The position numbers and the translations under genes were made by a program. Below, piece by piece: positions 57,755-64,000 of a stretch of 64,000 nt of DNA (the stretch's first letter is position 1; each line of letters begins with the position of its first letter). The DNA is from Streptomyces sp. ISL-98 (GTDB lineage: Bacteria; Actinomycetota; Actinomycetes; Streptomycetales; Streptomycetaceae): positions 62,001 through 126,000 of the forward strand of contig NZ_JAGGPB010000013.1 of assembly GCF_018614055.1 (NCBI RefSeq). Reading direction: 5' to 3'. Under the pieces are notes generated by a model. That model did no database searches and was not told the DNA's origin. It saw only the letters and a list, made by a program, of their open reading frames with translations.

Positions 57755-59761
57755 TTGAGTCGTGAAACTGACAGTTCGTCCTCCGGCCCCCAGGGGCGCG
57801 CCGGAGCCGCGTACCCGTCGGGTACGCCGCCGTACGGAACCCCCCAGTATCCTTCGCCGCACCCCTCGCAGGACGCTCCGGACGGAACTGCCGAGGCCGC
57901 GGCACCGGTCGAGCCCGACGAGCCCAGGACCGAGACCACGCTGACCACGCGTATCCGGATCAACATCCCCGGATCGCGGCCGATCCCGCCGGTTGTCATG
58001 CGTACGCCCATGAGCGACACGGACCAGGCCCCCTCGGCCCGCTCCTCCGCCTCCGCACCGTCTTCTTCCGCCGCTTCGGGCCCCGGCCCCCGCCCCGACG
58101 CCGAGCGCACCGGCAGCACGCCCCGCCCGGCGGAGCCGTCGCGGGACAACGCGGCTGCGGCGCAGCAGGCCGAAGCCGGGGCCGAGCGCTCCGGCGACCA
58201 GCCCGCCAGCGACTGGTTCGCCCCGCGCAAAGCGGCCGCGCCAGCTCCGGCGGCCCCGGCGCCGCCCGCCCCTCCGCAGGGCGGCGGACAGCGCCCCGAC
58301 CTCCCGTACTTCACCCCGGAACCGCCGCAGCGCGCGACCGAGCCGCTGCCGCGCCGCACCGGCGCCCCGCTCAGCGACTTCGACGCGGACGCCAACGGGC
58401 CCGCCACTGGCGGCTTCCCGACCGGACGCATCGCAGGCCCCACGGGCCCCACGACCGGCCCCGTCACCGGCAGCTCGCCCATGGCGCCGGGGCCCCGCCC
58501 CGGTGTCAACCCGCCGGGCGTCCTCGGCCAGTCGGGCCCGCCGCGCATGTCGGACGACACGGCCGTCCTGACCCCGCAGCAGCCGGCCCCCAACACGCCC
58601 TCGGGCGGCAACGTCTCCGGTGACACGCTGACCAGCGGTATCCCCGTGGTCCAGCCCGTCGACCGGCACTCGCCGTTCGCCCCGCCGCCGCACTCCGGTG
58701 ACGCGGGCGGCCGCTTCGTTCCCGACCAGGCGCCGGGCTTCCCGAACGACCCGCTGGGCCCTGCTGCGGCCGCCCCGCCGCGCGCCACGCCTGCGCCCGC
58801 TCCCGCGCCCGCCAAGAAGGGCCGCTCCAAGCTGGTCCTGGCCGCCGTCGGCGTCGTGGTGCTGACCGGTATCGCGTACGGAGCGGGGCTGCTGATGAAC
58901 CACTCCGACGTACCGAAGGGCACCACCGTCCTCGGCGTGGACATCGGCGGCGGCACCAAGGACGAGGCCGTCAGCAAGCTCGAAGCCGCCCTCGGCAAGC
59001 GCGCCACCACCCCGCTCCAGCTCACGGTCGACGGCAAGCGGGCGCAGCTCACGCCGGAGAAGGCGGGCCTCGCCCTGGACAGCCAGGAAACCGTGCGCGG
59101 CGCGGCGGGCAGCGACTACAACCCCGTCTCCGTGATCGGCTCCCTCTTCGGCGGCGAGCGCGTCGCCGAACCGGTGATCCCGGTCGACGAGGAGAAGCTG
59201 AGCGTGGCGCTGGCCGACCTGGCGGGCGACTCGGGCACAGCCAGCGAAGGCACGATCAAGTTCGTACCGGGCAAGGCGGTCGCCGTACCCGGCAAGGCGG
59301 GCAAGCAGCTCGACGTCAACCGCTCGATGATCTCGGTCAGGGACGCGTACCGGGCGCAGGTCGAGACCGGGAAGCCGAACCTGGTGGAGCTGCCGGTCGC
59401 CGCCAAGGAGCCGGCGATCGGCCCGGCCGAACTGAACCGGGCCATGAAGGAATTCGCCCAGCCCGCGATGTCCGGCCTGATCACGATCAAGGCGGGCGGC
59501 AAGCAGATCCAGTTCGGCCCGGCGAGGTCGCTGCCGAAGATCCTCTCCATGAAGCCGATCAACGGGCGCCTGGTGGAGGTCTACAACAAGCCGGCGATCG
59601 AGCAACTGCTCGACGGTGTCTTCGACGGCGTACAGATCACCAAGGGCGACGGCAAGAAGCACCCGGTGACCGCGGACGACGTGGCCCACGCGATGCAGAC
59701 GGCACTGCTGGGCAAGACGCCGGCGCAGCGAGTCCAGGAGATCAGCCTCAACCCGAGCTGA
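57755..59761 (+). CDS. Pro-rich membrane protein with peptidoglycan-binding (PG_binding_4/VanW-like) domains
   Basis: A 668-aa protein. The first 345 residues are a low-complexity, Pro/Ala-rich, probably disordered cytoplasmic part. A transmembrane helix follows (LVLAAVGVVVLTGIAYGAGLL, about 367-388). The extracytoplasmic part has two repeats of the PG_binding_4 type (GTTVLGVDIGGGTKDEAVSK with LQLTVDGKRAQLTPEKAGL, and a second from about 515 with AVAVPGKAGKQLDVN). Such domains sit near VanW or L,D-transpeptidase modules. No catalytic domain is visible. The start is a TTG with GGGAGAA at 57741-57747, and the frame has no better alternative. Confidence 0.82.
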   Translation: MSRETDSSSSGPQGRAGAAYPSGTPPYGTPQYPSPHPSQDAPDGTAEAAAPVEPDEPRTETTLTTRIRINIPGSRPIPPVVMRTPMSDTDQAPSARSSASAPSSSAASGPGPRPDAERTGSTPRPAEPSRDNAAAAQQAEAGAERSGDQPASDWFAPRKAAAPAPAAPAPPAPPQGGGQRPDLPYFTPEPPQRATEPLPRRTGAPLSDFDADANGPATGGFPTGRIAGPTGPTTGPVTGSSPMAPGPRPGVNPPGVLGQSGPPRMSDDTAVLTPQQPAPNTPSGGNVSGDTLTSGIPVVQPVDRHSPFAPPPHSGDAGGRFVPDQAPGFPNDPLGPAAAAPPRATPAPAPAPAKKGRSKLVLAAVGVVVLTGIAYGAGLLMNHSDVPKGTTVLGVDIGGGTKDEAVSKLEAALGKRATTPLQLTVDGKRAQLTPEKAGLALDSQETVRGAAGSDYNPVSVIGSLFGGERVAEPVIPVDEEKLSVALADLAGDSGTASEGTIKFVPGKAVAVPGKAGKQLDVNRSMISVRDAYRAQVETGKPNLVELPVAAKEPAIGPAELNRAMKEFAQPAMSGLITIKAGGKQIQFGPARSLPKILSMKPINGRLVEVYNKPAIEQLLDGVFDGVQITKGDGKKHPVTADDVAHAMQTALLGKTPAQRVQEISLNPS

Positions 59762-59763
59762 TC

Positions 59764-59918
59764 TTGGCTTGCGCCGGGTGGGTCCGTGCGGGGTTTGGCT
59801 TGCGCCGGGTGGGTCCGTGCGGGGTTTGGCTTGCGCCGGTGGTCGTGGTGCGGGGTTTGGCTTGCGCCGGGTGGGTCTGTGCGGGGTTTGGCTTGCGCCG
59901 GTGGTCGTGGTGCGGGGT
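59764..59918 (+). repeat. Tandem array, five 31-bp units
   Basis: Five units of exactly 31 bp begin TTGGCTTGCGCCGG and end GTGCGGGGT. Two variants alternate: A (inner part GTGGGTCCG) and B (inner part TGGTCGTG), in the order A, A, B, A' (one base changed), B. The array starts 3 bp after the preceding stop codon. The longest open frame through it, on the other strand, is low-complexity and not a credible gene. Confidence 0.9.
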
Positions 59919-59941
59919 CGGGCCGCTCCGGGGGCACTATT

Positions 59942-60230
59942 CGGGACTGCATGATTTAGCTGCGGGGCGGGGCTTTGTTTGCGAGGCCAGTAATTCGCGC
60001 ACAAATCACGCTTTACGTCCCGAACAGCGCCCCCTGCGCGACCCGCCCCCTCGCCGCCGTTCGCATCCTGGTTCAGGCGGCCCGGCTACCGGCGCCGGTC
60101 GGTGTTCAACGGTGTACGGGAGGGGGACGGGGCCGTAGGGAGTGGTGTTCGGGACGTAAAACGTGATGTGTGCGCGGGACGCCGGGAGGCTTTCGGTGAC
60201 CCGGGAACGCAGCTAAATCATGCAGTCCCG
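59942..60230. repeat. Nested inverted-repeat structure, 289 bp
   Basis: The outer arms at 59942-59964 and 60208-60230 (CGGGACTGCATGATTTAGC and four more bases) are perfect 23-bp reverse complements. The inner arms at 59997-60026 and 60146-60175 (core TTCGGGACGTAAA) match at 28 of 30 positions. The centre at about 60086 is G/C-rich. It has the look of a mobile palindromic element, but no transposase or target duplication is seen. Confidence 0.85.
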
Positions 60231-60446
60231 GACGCCGCTCCCGTAGGCCCCGGCCCCCGGCACCACCACAGGCCTCGCACCGCCCTGGCCCCGGTACTCC
60301 GACAGGCCCCGTCCTAGCGCCGGTGGGTGGTGTCGACCCCGCTCGCGTGGTTGGGTTTCCGGCCGGGTGGTCCGGGGGTTGTCCCCGGGAAGGCACAGCG
60401 TGCAGTGCCGGACGCCGCTCCCGTAGGCCCCGGCCCCCGGCACCAC
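60221..60446 (+). repeat. Two 46-bp direct repeats 180 bp apart
   Basis: The units at 60221-60266 and 60401-60446 agree at 45 of 46 positions (core GACGCCGCTCCCGTAGGC, then CCCGGCCCCCGGCACCAC). The first begins inside the right arm of the nested inverted repeat. The second ends 28 bp before the transglutaminase-like gene's stop. Confidence 0.85.
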
Positions 60447-60473
60447 GACCGGCCCCCGCAACCCCCGCAAACC

Positions 60474-61298
60474 TCAGTTCAGCCTCGCGCGTGCCGCCCG
60501 TGCCCTTCGGCGGATTACCTCCGCCGATGTCGGTTCCACCTCTGCCAGTACCTCCGCGTACGCCTCCATCTCCGCCGCGCCGCCCAGGAAATCGCCCCGC
60601 TGTACCAGCAGTTGGGCCCGCTCGTATCTGAGCCGTGCCGGGTGCGCCGGGAGTAGCAGCGACAGTTCGACCGCCCAGAGCTGGACGTCCGTACGCTCGG
60701 GGCGGGCCGCCGCCCATGCGCGGATGTTGTTCAGGATCCGCAGCACGATCTCCAGAGGATCCGCCGGCACCAGCATCGAAGGGTCGAGCGGTTCCCCCGT
60801 AGCCCCAGCCACCAGCAGTTCCGCGTCCGCGCCCGTCAACAGCCGCCCCCCGTCGAAGGGGTCGACCAGGACCTGCTCGCCGGGAGGCCCGAAGCCGACC
60901 ACGAAGTGGCCGGGCAGGGCGACTCCGTACACCGGGGCGCCCGCCCGCCGGGCCACTTCGATCCACACCACCGACAACAGAATCGGCAGCCCGCGCCGCC
61001 GCCGCAGCACCTCGTGCAGCAGCGAGGACTCCAGCCGCTGGTAGTCACTCGGCGATCCCCCGAACCCGCAGCGCGCACCGAGGAGGTCGGACACGGCGGA
61101 GGCCCACCCCCGCGCACCGCCGGGGCGGAACGGCAGCAGCCCGGCCAGCCGGTCGAGTTCGATCTCGGCCACGTCCATCCCTGCCTGGTCCAGCGAAGCG
61201 TCCGCCTCCGCGCCCACGAGCAGGCACAGCTGTGCCAGATCGGGGCGTTCGGCGCGGGCCTCCTCGGCGAAACGGTGCCGCCGCTCGGTCGGTTGCAT
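60474..61298 (-). CDS. SirB1 / transglutaminase-like family protein
   Basis: A 274-aa soluble protein of the SirB1 family (transglutaminase-like fold plus TPR). The N-terminal part has RPDLAQLCLLVGAEAD and DRLAGLLPF, and the transglutaminase-like core has LLHEVLRRRRGLPILLSVVWIEVARRAG and PGHFVVGFGPPGEQVLVDPFDGG. The C-terminal helices (PERTDVQLWAVELSLLLPAH, AQLLVQRGDFLGGAAEMEAY) form TPR-like repeats. The His of PGHF and the Asp of DPFDGG are in place, but no catalytic Cys is in the usual position, so activity is doubtful. It lies downstream of the GNAT gene by 18 bp. Confidence 0.85.
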   Translation of the reverse strand: MQPTERRHRFAEEARAERPDLAQLCLLVGAEADASLDQAGMDVAEIELDRLAGLLPFRPGGARGWASAVSDLLGARCGFGGSPSDYQRLESSLLHEVLRRRRGLPILLSVVWIEVARRAGAPVYGVALPGHFVVGFGPPGEQVLVDPFDGGRLLTGADAELLVAGATGEPLDPSMLVPADPLEIVLRILNNIRAWAAARPERTDVQLWAVELSLLLPAHPARLRYERAQLLVQRGDFLGGAAEMEAYAEVLAEVEPTSAEVIRRRARAARARLN

Positions 61299-61316
61299 AT
61301 GCCGTTCGTACCCTGC

Positions 61317-62312
61317 CTACGCCGGTCGGAAGTGGTGATAGCTGTGGTGGGTCGCGAAGCCCATGCCGTCGTACAGAGCCCGCGCACCCCCGTTGTCGGC
61401 CTCGACCTGAAGCCACGCGGCCGACGCCCCCTCGTCCAGCGCCTGCCGGGCCAGCGCGGTCATGACGGCACGGGCCAGCCCCTGACGCCGGTACGCCGGA
61501 TCGACCTCGACGGCCATGAACCCGGCCCAGCGCCCGTCGACGACGCACCGCCCGATCGCGGCGGGCGCCCCGCCTTCGCCGGGTACGGACGCGAACCACA
61601 CGGACGGCCCACTCCCCAGCACCTTCAGTACGTCGGGCCCCGGCTCCTCGAAGCGCTGGTAGCGCGAGAGCCACGCCGCGTCGCAGGCCCGGTCCAGGCG
61701 TACGCGCGAGACATCCGCGTCCAGGTCGGCGATGGGCGCGAGCGCGGCGATCCGTACGTCGGCGGAGACCTCGCGCAGCCAGCCGCGCCGCTCCAGTTCC
61801 GCGCCGAGACGTTCCTGCGTGCCTTCGGCCCCGGTCGAGACCTGGACGTACGCGGGAAGCCCCCGTGCCGCGTACCACTCCCGCACCTTCACCAGCGCCG
61901 CATCGAGCGGCATCCCGGGATCGCCGAGCGGCAGCGCCGAGTTGGCCCGGCGGGTGAAGCCGCCGGCGGCCCGCAGGACCCAGTCGCCGAGGGGCTCGCT
62001 CTCGATGGGCTGCCAGGCGCGTGCGGTGACCCGCGCGAGCTCCTCGAAGTTCGCCGCGGGGCCCCGCCGACGGGCCGGTGCGGAGGGTACGACCTTGCCC
62101 GCGACCAGCGCGGATTCCGGGATTCTGACCGACTCGCCACCCTTGCGTGTGATCGACAGCACACCCGCGTCCCAGGATGTGAGCACACCGACCGTGTCGG
62201 TGAACTTCTCACCCGGTGCTCCGGACCCGCCCACGCGCCTGACTGATACCCGTTTGCCCACGTCAGCAGGCGAAATACGGACCTCGAGCCGTCCTCCGGC
62301 CGTGAATTCCAT
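61317..62312 (-). CDS. GNAT-family N-acetyltransferase
   Basis: A 331-aa protein. The C-terminal half has a GNAT domain with the acetyl-CoA motif VDPAYRRQGLARAVMTAL, ending WLQVEADNGGARALYDGMGF. The N-terminal part (about 1-80) has strand-rich segments (LEVRISPADVGKRVSVRRVGG and TDTVGVLTSWDAGVLSITRK) resembling an SH3-like or histone-acetyltransferase-associated domain. Substrate is unknown. It is divergent from fdxA and probably cotranscribed with the SirB1-like gene. Confidence 0.85.
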   Translation of the reverse strand: MEFTAGGRLEVRISPADVGKRVSVRRVGGSGAPGEKFTDTVGVLTSWDAGVLSITRKGGESVRIPESALVAGKVVPSAPARRRGPAANFEELARVTARAWQPIESEPLGDWVLRAAGGFTRRANSALPLGDPGMPLDAALVKVREWYAARGLPAYVQVSTGAEGTQERLGAELERRGWLREVSADVRIAALAPIADLDADVSRVRLDRACDAAWLSRYQRFEEPGPDVLKVLGSGPSVWFASVPGEGGAPAAIGRCVVDGRWAGFMAVEVDPAYRRQGLARAVMTALARQALDEGASAAWLQVEADNGGARALYDGMGFATHHSYHHFRPA

Positions 62313-62454
62313 CGATCTGTCCGCCCCTCCTGTTCGGATCGTGCCCAGGAACGGAGATACTAGGTACTGGGCATCGACGACGCCGCGCTCCCGCGCGCCA
62401 ACGCGACGGAGCCGCAGATCGGCCCGCCGCGCCCTATCGAGGAGGAACGACAGC

Positions 62455-62775
62455 GTGACCTACGTCATCGCGCAGCCTTGTGTCGACGTCAAGGACAAGG
62501 CGTGCATCGAGGAGTGCCCGGTCGACTGCATCTACGAGGGCTCCCGGTCCTTGTACATCCACCCGGACGAATGCGTCGACTGTGGTGCCTGTGAGCCGGT
62601 TTGCCCGGTCGAGGCGATCTTCTACGAGGACGACACACCTGAGGAGTGGAAGGACTACTACAAGGCGAACGTCGAGTTCTTCGACGAGCTCGGTTCGCCC
62701 GGTGGTGCCTCGAAGCTGGGCCTGATTGAGCGTGACCACCCCTTCATCGCAGCACTGCCCCCGCAGAACCAGTAA
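62455..62775 (+). CDS. fdxA: Seven-iron ferredoxin FdxA
   Basis: A 106-aa electron carrier. The N-terminal cluster region (CVDVKDKACIEECPVDC) has the cysteine spacing of 3Fe-4S plus 4Fe-4S ferredoxins of the FdxA type, and CVDCGACEPVCP completes the second site. GAGGAGGAA at 62439-62447 gives a strong Shine-Dalgarno before the GTG. From memory fdxA beside a DapC-type gene is a conserved arrangement in streptomycetes, although a strong terminator separates them here. Confidence 0.95.
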   Translation: MTYVIAQPCVDVKDKACIEECPVDCIYEGSRSLYIHPDECVDCGACEPVCPVEAIFYEDDTPEEWKDYYKANVEFFDELGSPGGASKLGLIERDHPFIAALPPQNQ

Positions 62776-62798
62776 GCGACGAGGCAAGTGCGCCGCCC

Positions 62799-62842
62799 CG
62801 GTCCCGTACGGCCTGCCGCCGTACGGGACCGAGGCGTTTTTT
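62799..62842 (+). terminator. Intrinsic terminator after fdxA
   Basis: CGGTCCCGTACGGC and GCCGTACGGGACCG form a perfect 14-bp stem with a 5-nt loop, followed by TTTTTT at 62837-62842. It is the most classical intrinsic terminator in the window. Confidence 0.93.
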
Positions 62843-62875
62843 GCCGCCCGTACGAGCACGAGAAAGTGAAGCACC

Positions 62876-63997
62876 GTGTCCGCAGTCACTGACCGCCTGC
62901 CCACCTTCCCCTGGGACAAGCTGGAGCCGTACAAGGCGACGGCGGCCGCCCACCCGGACGGCATCGTGGACCTGTCCGTCGGCACGCCCGTCGACCCGGT
63001 CCCCGAGCTGATCCAGAAGGCTCTCGTCGCGGCCGCGGACTCCCCGGGTTATCCCACGGTGTGGGGGACGGCCGAGCTGCGCGACGCGCTCACCGGCTGG
63101 GTGCAGCGGCGGCTCGGTGCGCGCGGTGTGGGGCACACCAATGTCCTGCCCGTCGTCGGCTCGAAGGAGCTGGTGGCATGGCTGCCGACGCAGCTGGGTC
63201 TCGGCGCGGGGGACCAGGTCGCGTACCCGCGGCTCGCGTACCCGACGTACGAGGTGGGCGCACGGCTGGCCGGCGCCGAGCCGGTCGTGTACGACACTGA
63301 GACATTTGCGGCTGACGCCGCGGGCACGTCGGACCTCGACCCCGCCCGGGTCAAGCTCCTGTGGCTCAACTCGCCCTCGAACCCGACGGGCCGCGTCCTG
63401 GCCAAGGACGAGCTGACCCGGATCGTCGCATGGGCGCGTGAGCACGGCGTGCTGGTCTTCAGCGACGAGTGCTACCTGGAGCTGGGCTGGGAGGCCGAGC
63501 CCGTCTCCGTACTGCACCCGGATGTGTGCGGCGGTACGTACGAGGGCATCGTCGCCGTCCACTCGCTCTCCAAGCGTTCCAACCTGGCCGGCTACCGCGC
63601 CGCGTTCCTGGCGGGCGACTCGGCGGTCCTCGGCGACCTGCTGCAGATCCGCAAGCACGGCGGCATGATGACGCCCGCGCCGGTACAGGCGGCGACGGTG
63701 GCGGCGCTCGGCGACGACGTACACGTGACGGAGCAGCGCGCACGGTACGCGGCCCGGCGTGCGGCGCTGCGGACCGCGCTGGAGGCGCACGGCTTCCGGA
63801 TCGAGCACAGCGAGGCGAGCCTGTACCTGTGGGCGACGCGCGACGAGCCGTGCTGGGAGACGGTCGGATACCTGGCGGGCCTGGGGATCCTGGTGGCTCC
63901 CGGTGACTTCTACGGGGCGGCGGGCGACCGCTTCGTACGGGTCGCCTTCACGGCCACCGACGAGCGCGTCGAGGCGGCGGTCAAGCGCCTCGGCTGA
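62876..63997 (+). CDS. dapC: Succinyldiaminopimelate transaminase, DapC-like class I/II aminotransferase
   Basis: A 373-aa fold-type I PLP aminotransferase. It has FPWDKLEPYK at the N-terminus, DLSVGTPVDPVP, GSKELVAWLP, LWLNSPSNPTGRV (Asn contacting the PLP), SDECYLELGWE, the PLP lysine in HSLSKRSNLAGYRAAF, and FVRVAFTATDERVEAAV near the end. In actinobacteria this branch acts on N-succinyl-LL-2,6-diaminopimelate in lysine/peptidoglycan synthesis, and may also act on prephenate. The GTG at 62876 is the first in-frame start after the fdxA terminator; GAGAAAG upstream is a weak Shine-Dalgarno. Confidence 0.9.
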   Translation: MSAVTDRLPTFPWDKLEPYKATAAAHPDGIVDLSVGTPVDPVPELIQKALVAAADSPGYPTVWGTAELRDALTGWVQRRLGARGVGHTNVLPVVGSKELVAWLPTQLGLGAGDQVAYPRLAYPTYEVGARLAGAEPVVYDTETFAADAAGTSDLDPARVKLLWLNSPSNPTGRVLAKDELTRIVAWAREHGVLVFSDECYLELGWEAEPVSVLHPDVCGGTYEGIVAVHSLSKRSNLAGYRAAFLAGDSAVLGDLLQIRKHGGMMTPAPVQAATVAALGDDVHVTEQRARYAARRAALRTALEAHGFRIEHSEASLYLWATRDEPCWETVGYLAGLGILVAPGDFYGAAGDRFVRVAFTATDERVEAAVKRLG

Positions 63998-64000
63998 TGT

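Noticed and set aside
59764..59918. Possible CRISPR array
   Set aside because: The 31-bp units abut with no unique spacers and no cas genes occur in the window, so it is a plain tandem repeat.
57458..60004. 848-codon open frame on the minus strand across the Pro-rich membrane protein gene
   Set aside because: It is antisense to a gene with clear domain structure; high-GC sequence gives long spurious frames. Its product is low-complexity without recognisable motifs, and it runs through the tandem repeat array.
60213..60470. 85-codon minus-strand frame containing a repeated VVPGAGAYGSGVR block
   Set aside because: The protein repeat is just the 46-bp DNA direct repeat read in frame; no domain or Shine-Dalgarno supports a gene.

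Overview
The window is a continuous, gene-dense stretch of a very high-GC actinobacterial chromosome, almost certainly Streptomyces. The signs are strong G/C at third codon positions, many GTG starts, several leaderless-looking genes, WhiB and MarR/GntR regulators, the mycothiol gene mshB, a SpoIIE-type phosphatase with a partner anti-sigma-type kinase, secreted lectin-hydrolase and subtilase genes, and two Opp-type operons next to typA, as at the bldK region. I see no rRNA, tRNA, CRISPR array, phage or intact transposase.

Layout. (1) 1-14.3 kb, mostly core genes: secreted SGNH hydrolase, class I fumarase, a LiaF-like protein, a WhiB protein, GlpX fructose-bisphosphatase, a nitroreductase-fold reductase, xseB and xseA (separated by a repeat element), an amino-acid permease, ispH, polyphosphate glucokinase and ychF. 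(2) 14.3-25 kb, accessory: a methyltransferase facing a SnoaL-like protein, a divergent MFS/MarR pair with visible operators, a threonine-synthase-like enzyme, a secreted subtilase, a GntR regulator with an in-frame cysteine-rich tail after its stop, a SPOR-like mini-protein and a Nudix hydrolase. (3) 24.5-31.7 kb, signalling and envelope stress: HATPase protein, PAS-PAS-GAF-SpoIIE-HATPase protein, PspA and a TPM-domain membrane protein, then a GH18-like protein. (4) 31.8-36.6 kb: arylamine N-acetyltransferase and a three-gene succinate dehydrogenase (membrane anchor, flavoprotein, Fe-S) preceded by a small coiled-coil gene. (5) 36.9-53.5 kb: a lysine-rich solute-binding lipoprotein, typA, and two tandem five-gene oligopeptide ABC operons with identical gene order and identical 8-bp overlaps. 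(6) 53.7-64 kb: an S9 peptidase, a small membrane protein, mshB, a DUF6113-like membrane protein, a large peptidoglycan-binding-domain membrane protein, a 0.7-kb repeat-rich gap, a SirB1/transglutaminase-like protein, a GNAT acetyltransferase, a 7Fe ferredoxin and a DapC-type aminotransferase.

The most unusual material lies between genes: a 166-bp element with perfect 25-bp terminal inverted repeats that supplies the stop codons of both flanking genes, with a larger relative between xseA and xseB; a stack of tandem, inverted and direct repeats at 59.76-60.45 kb; two further repeat families present twice each; and the in-frame tail behind the GntR stop codon. Functional names rest on motifs and remembered family features; no database search was run.
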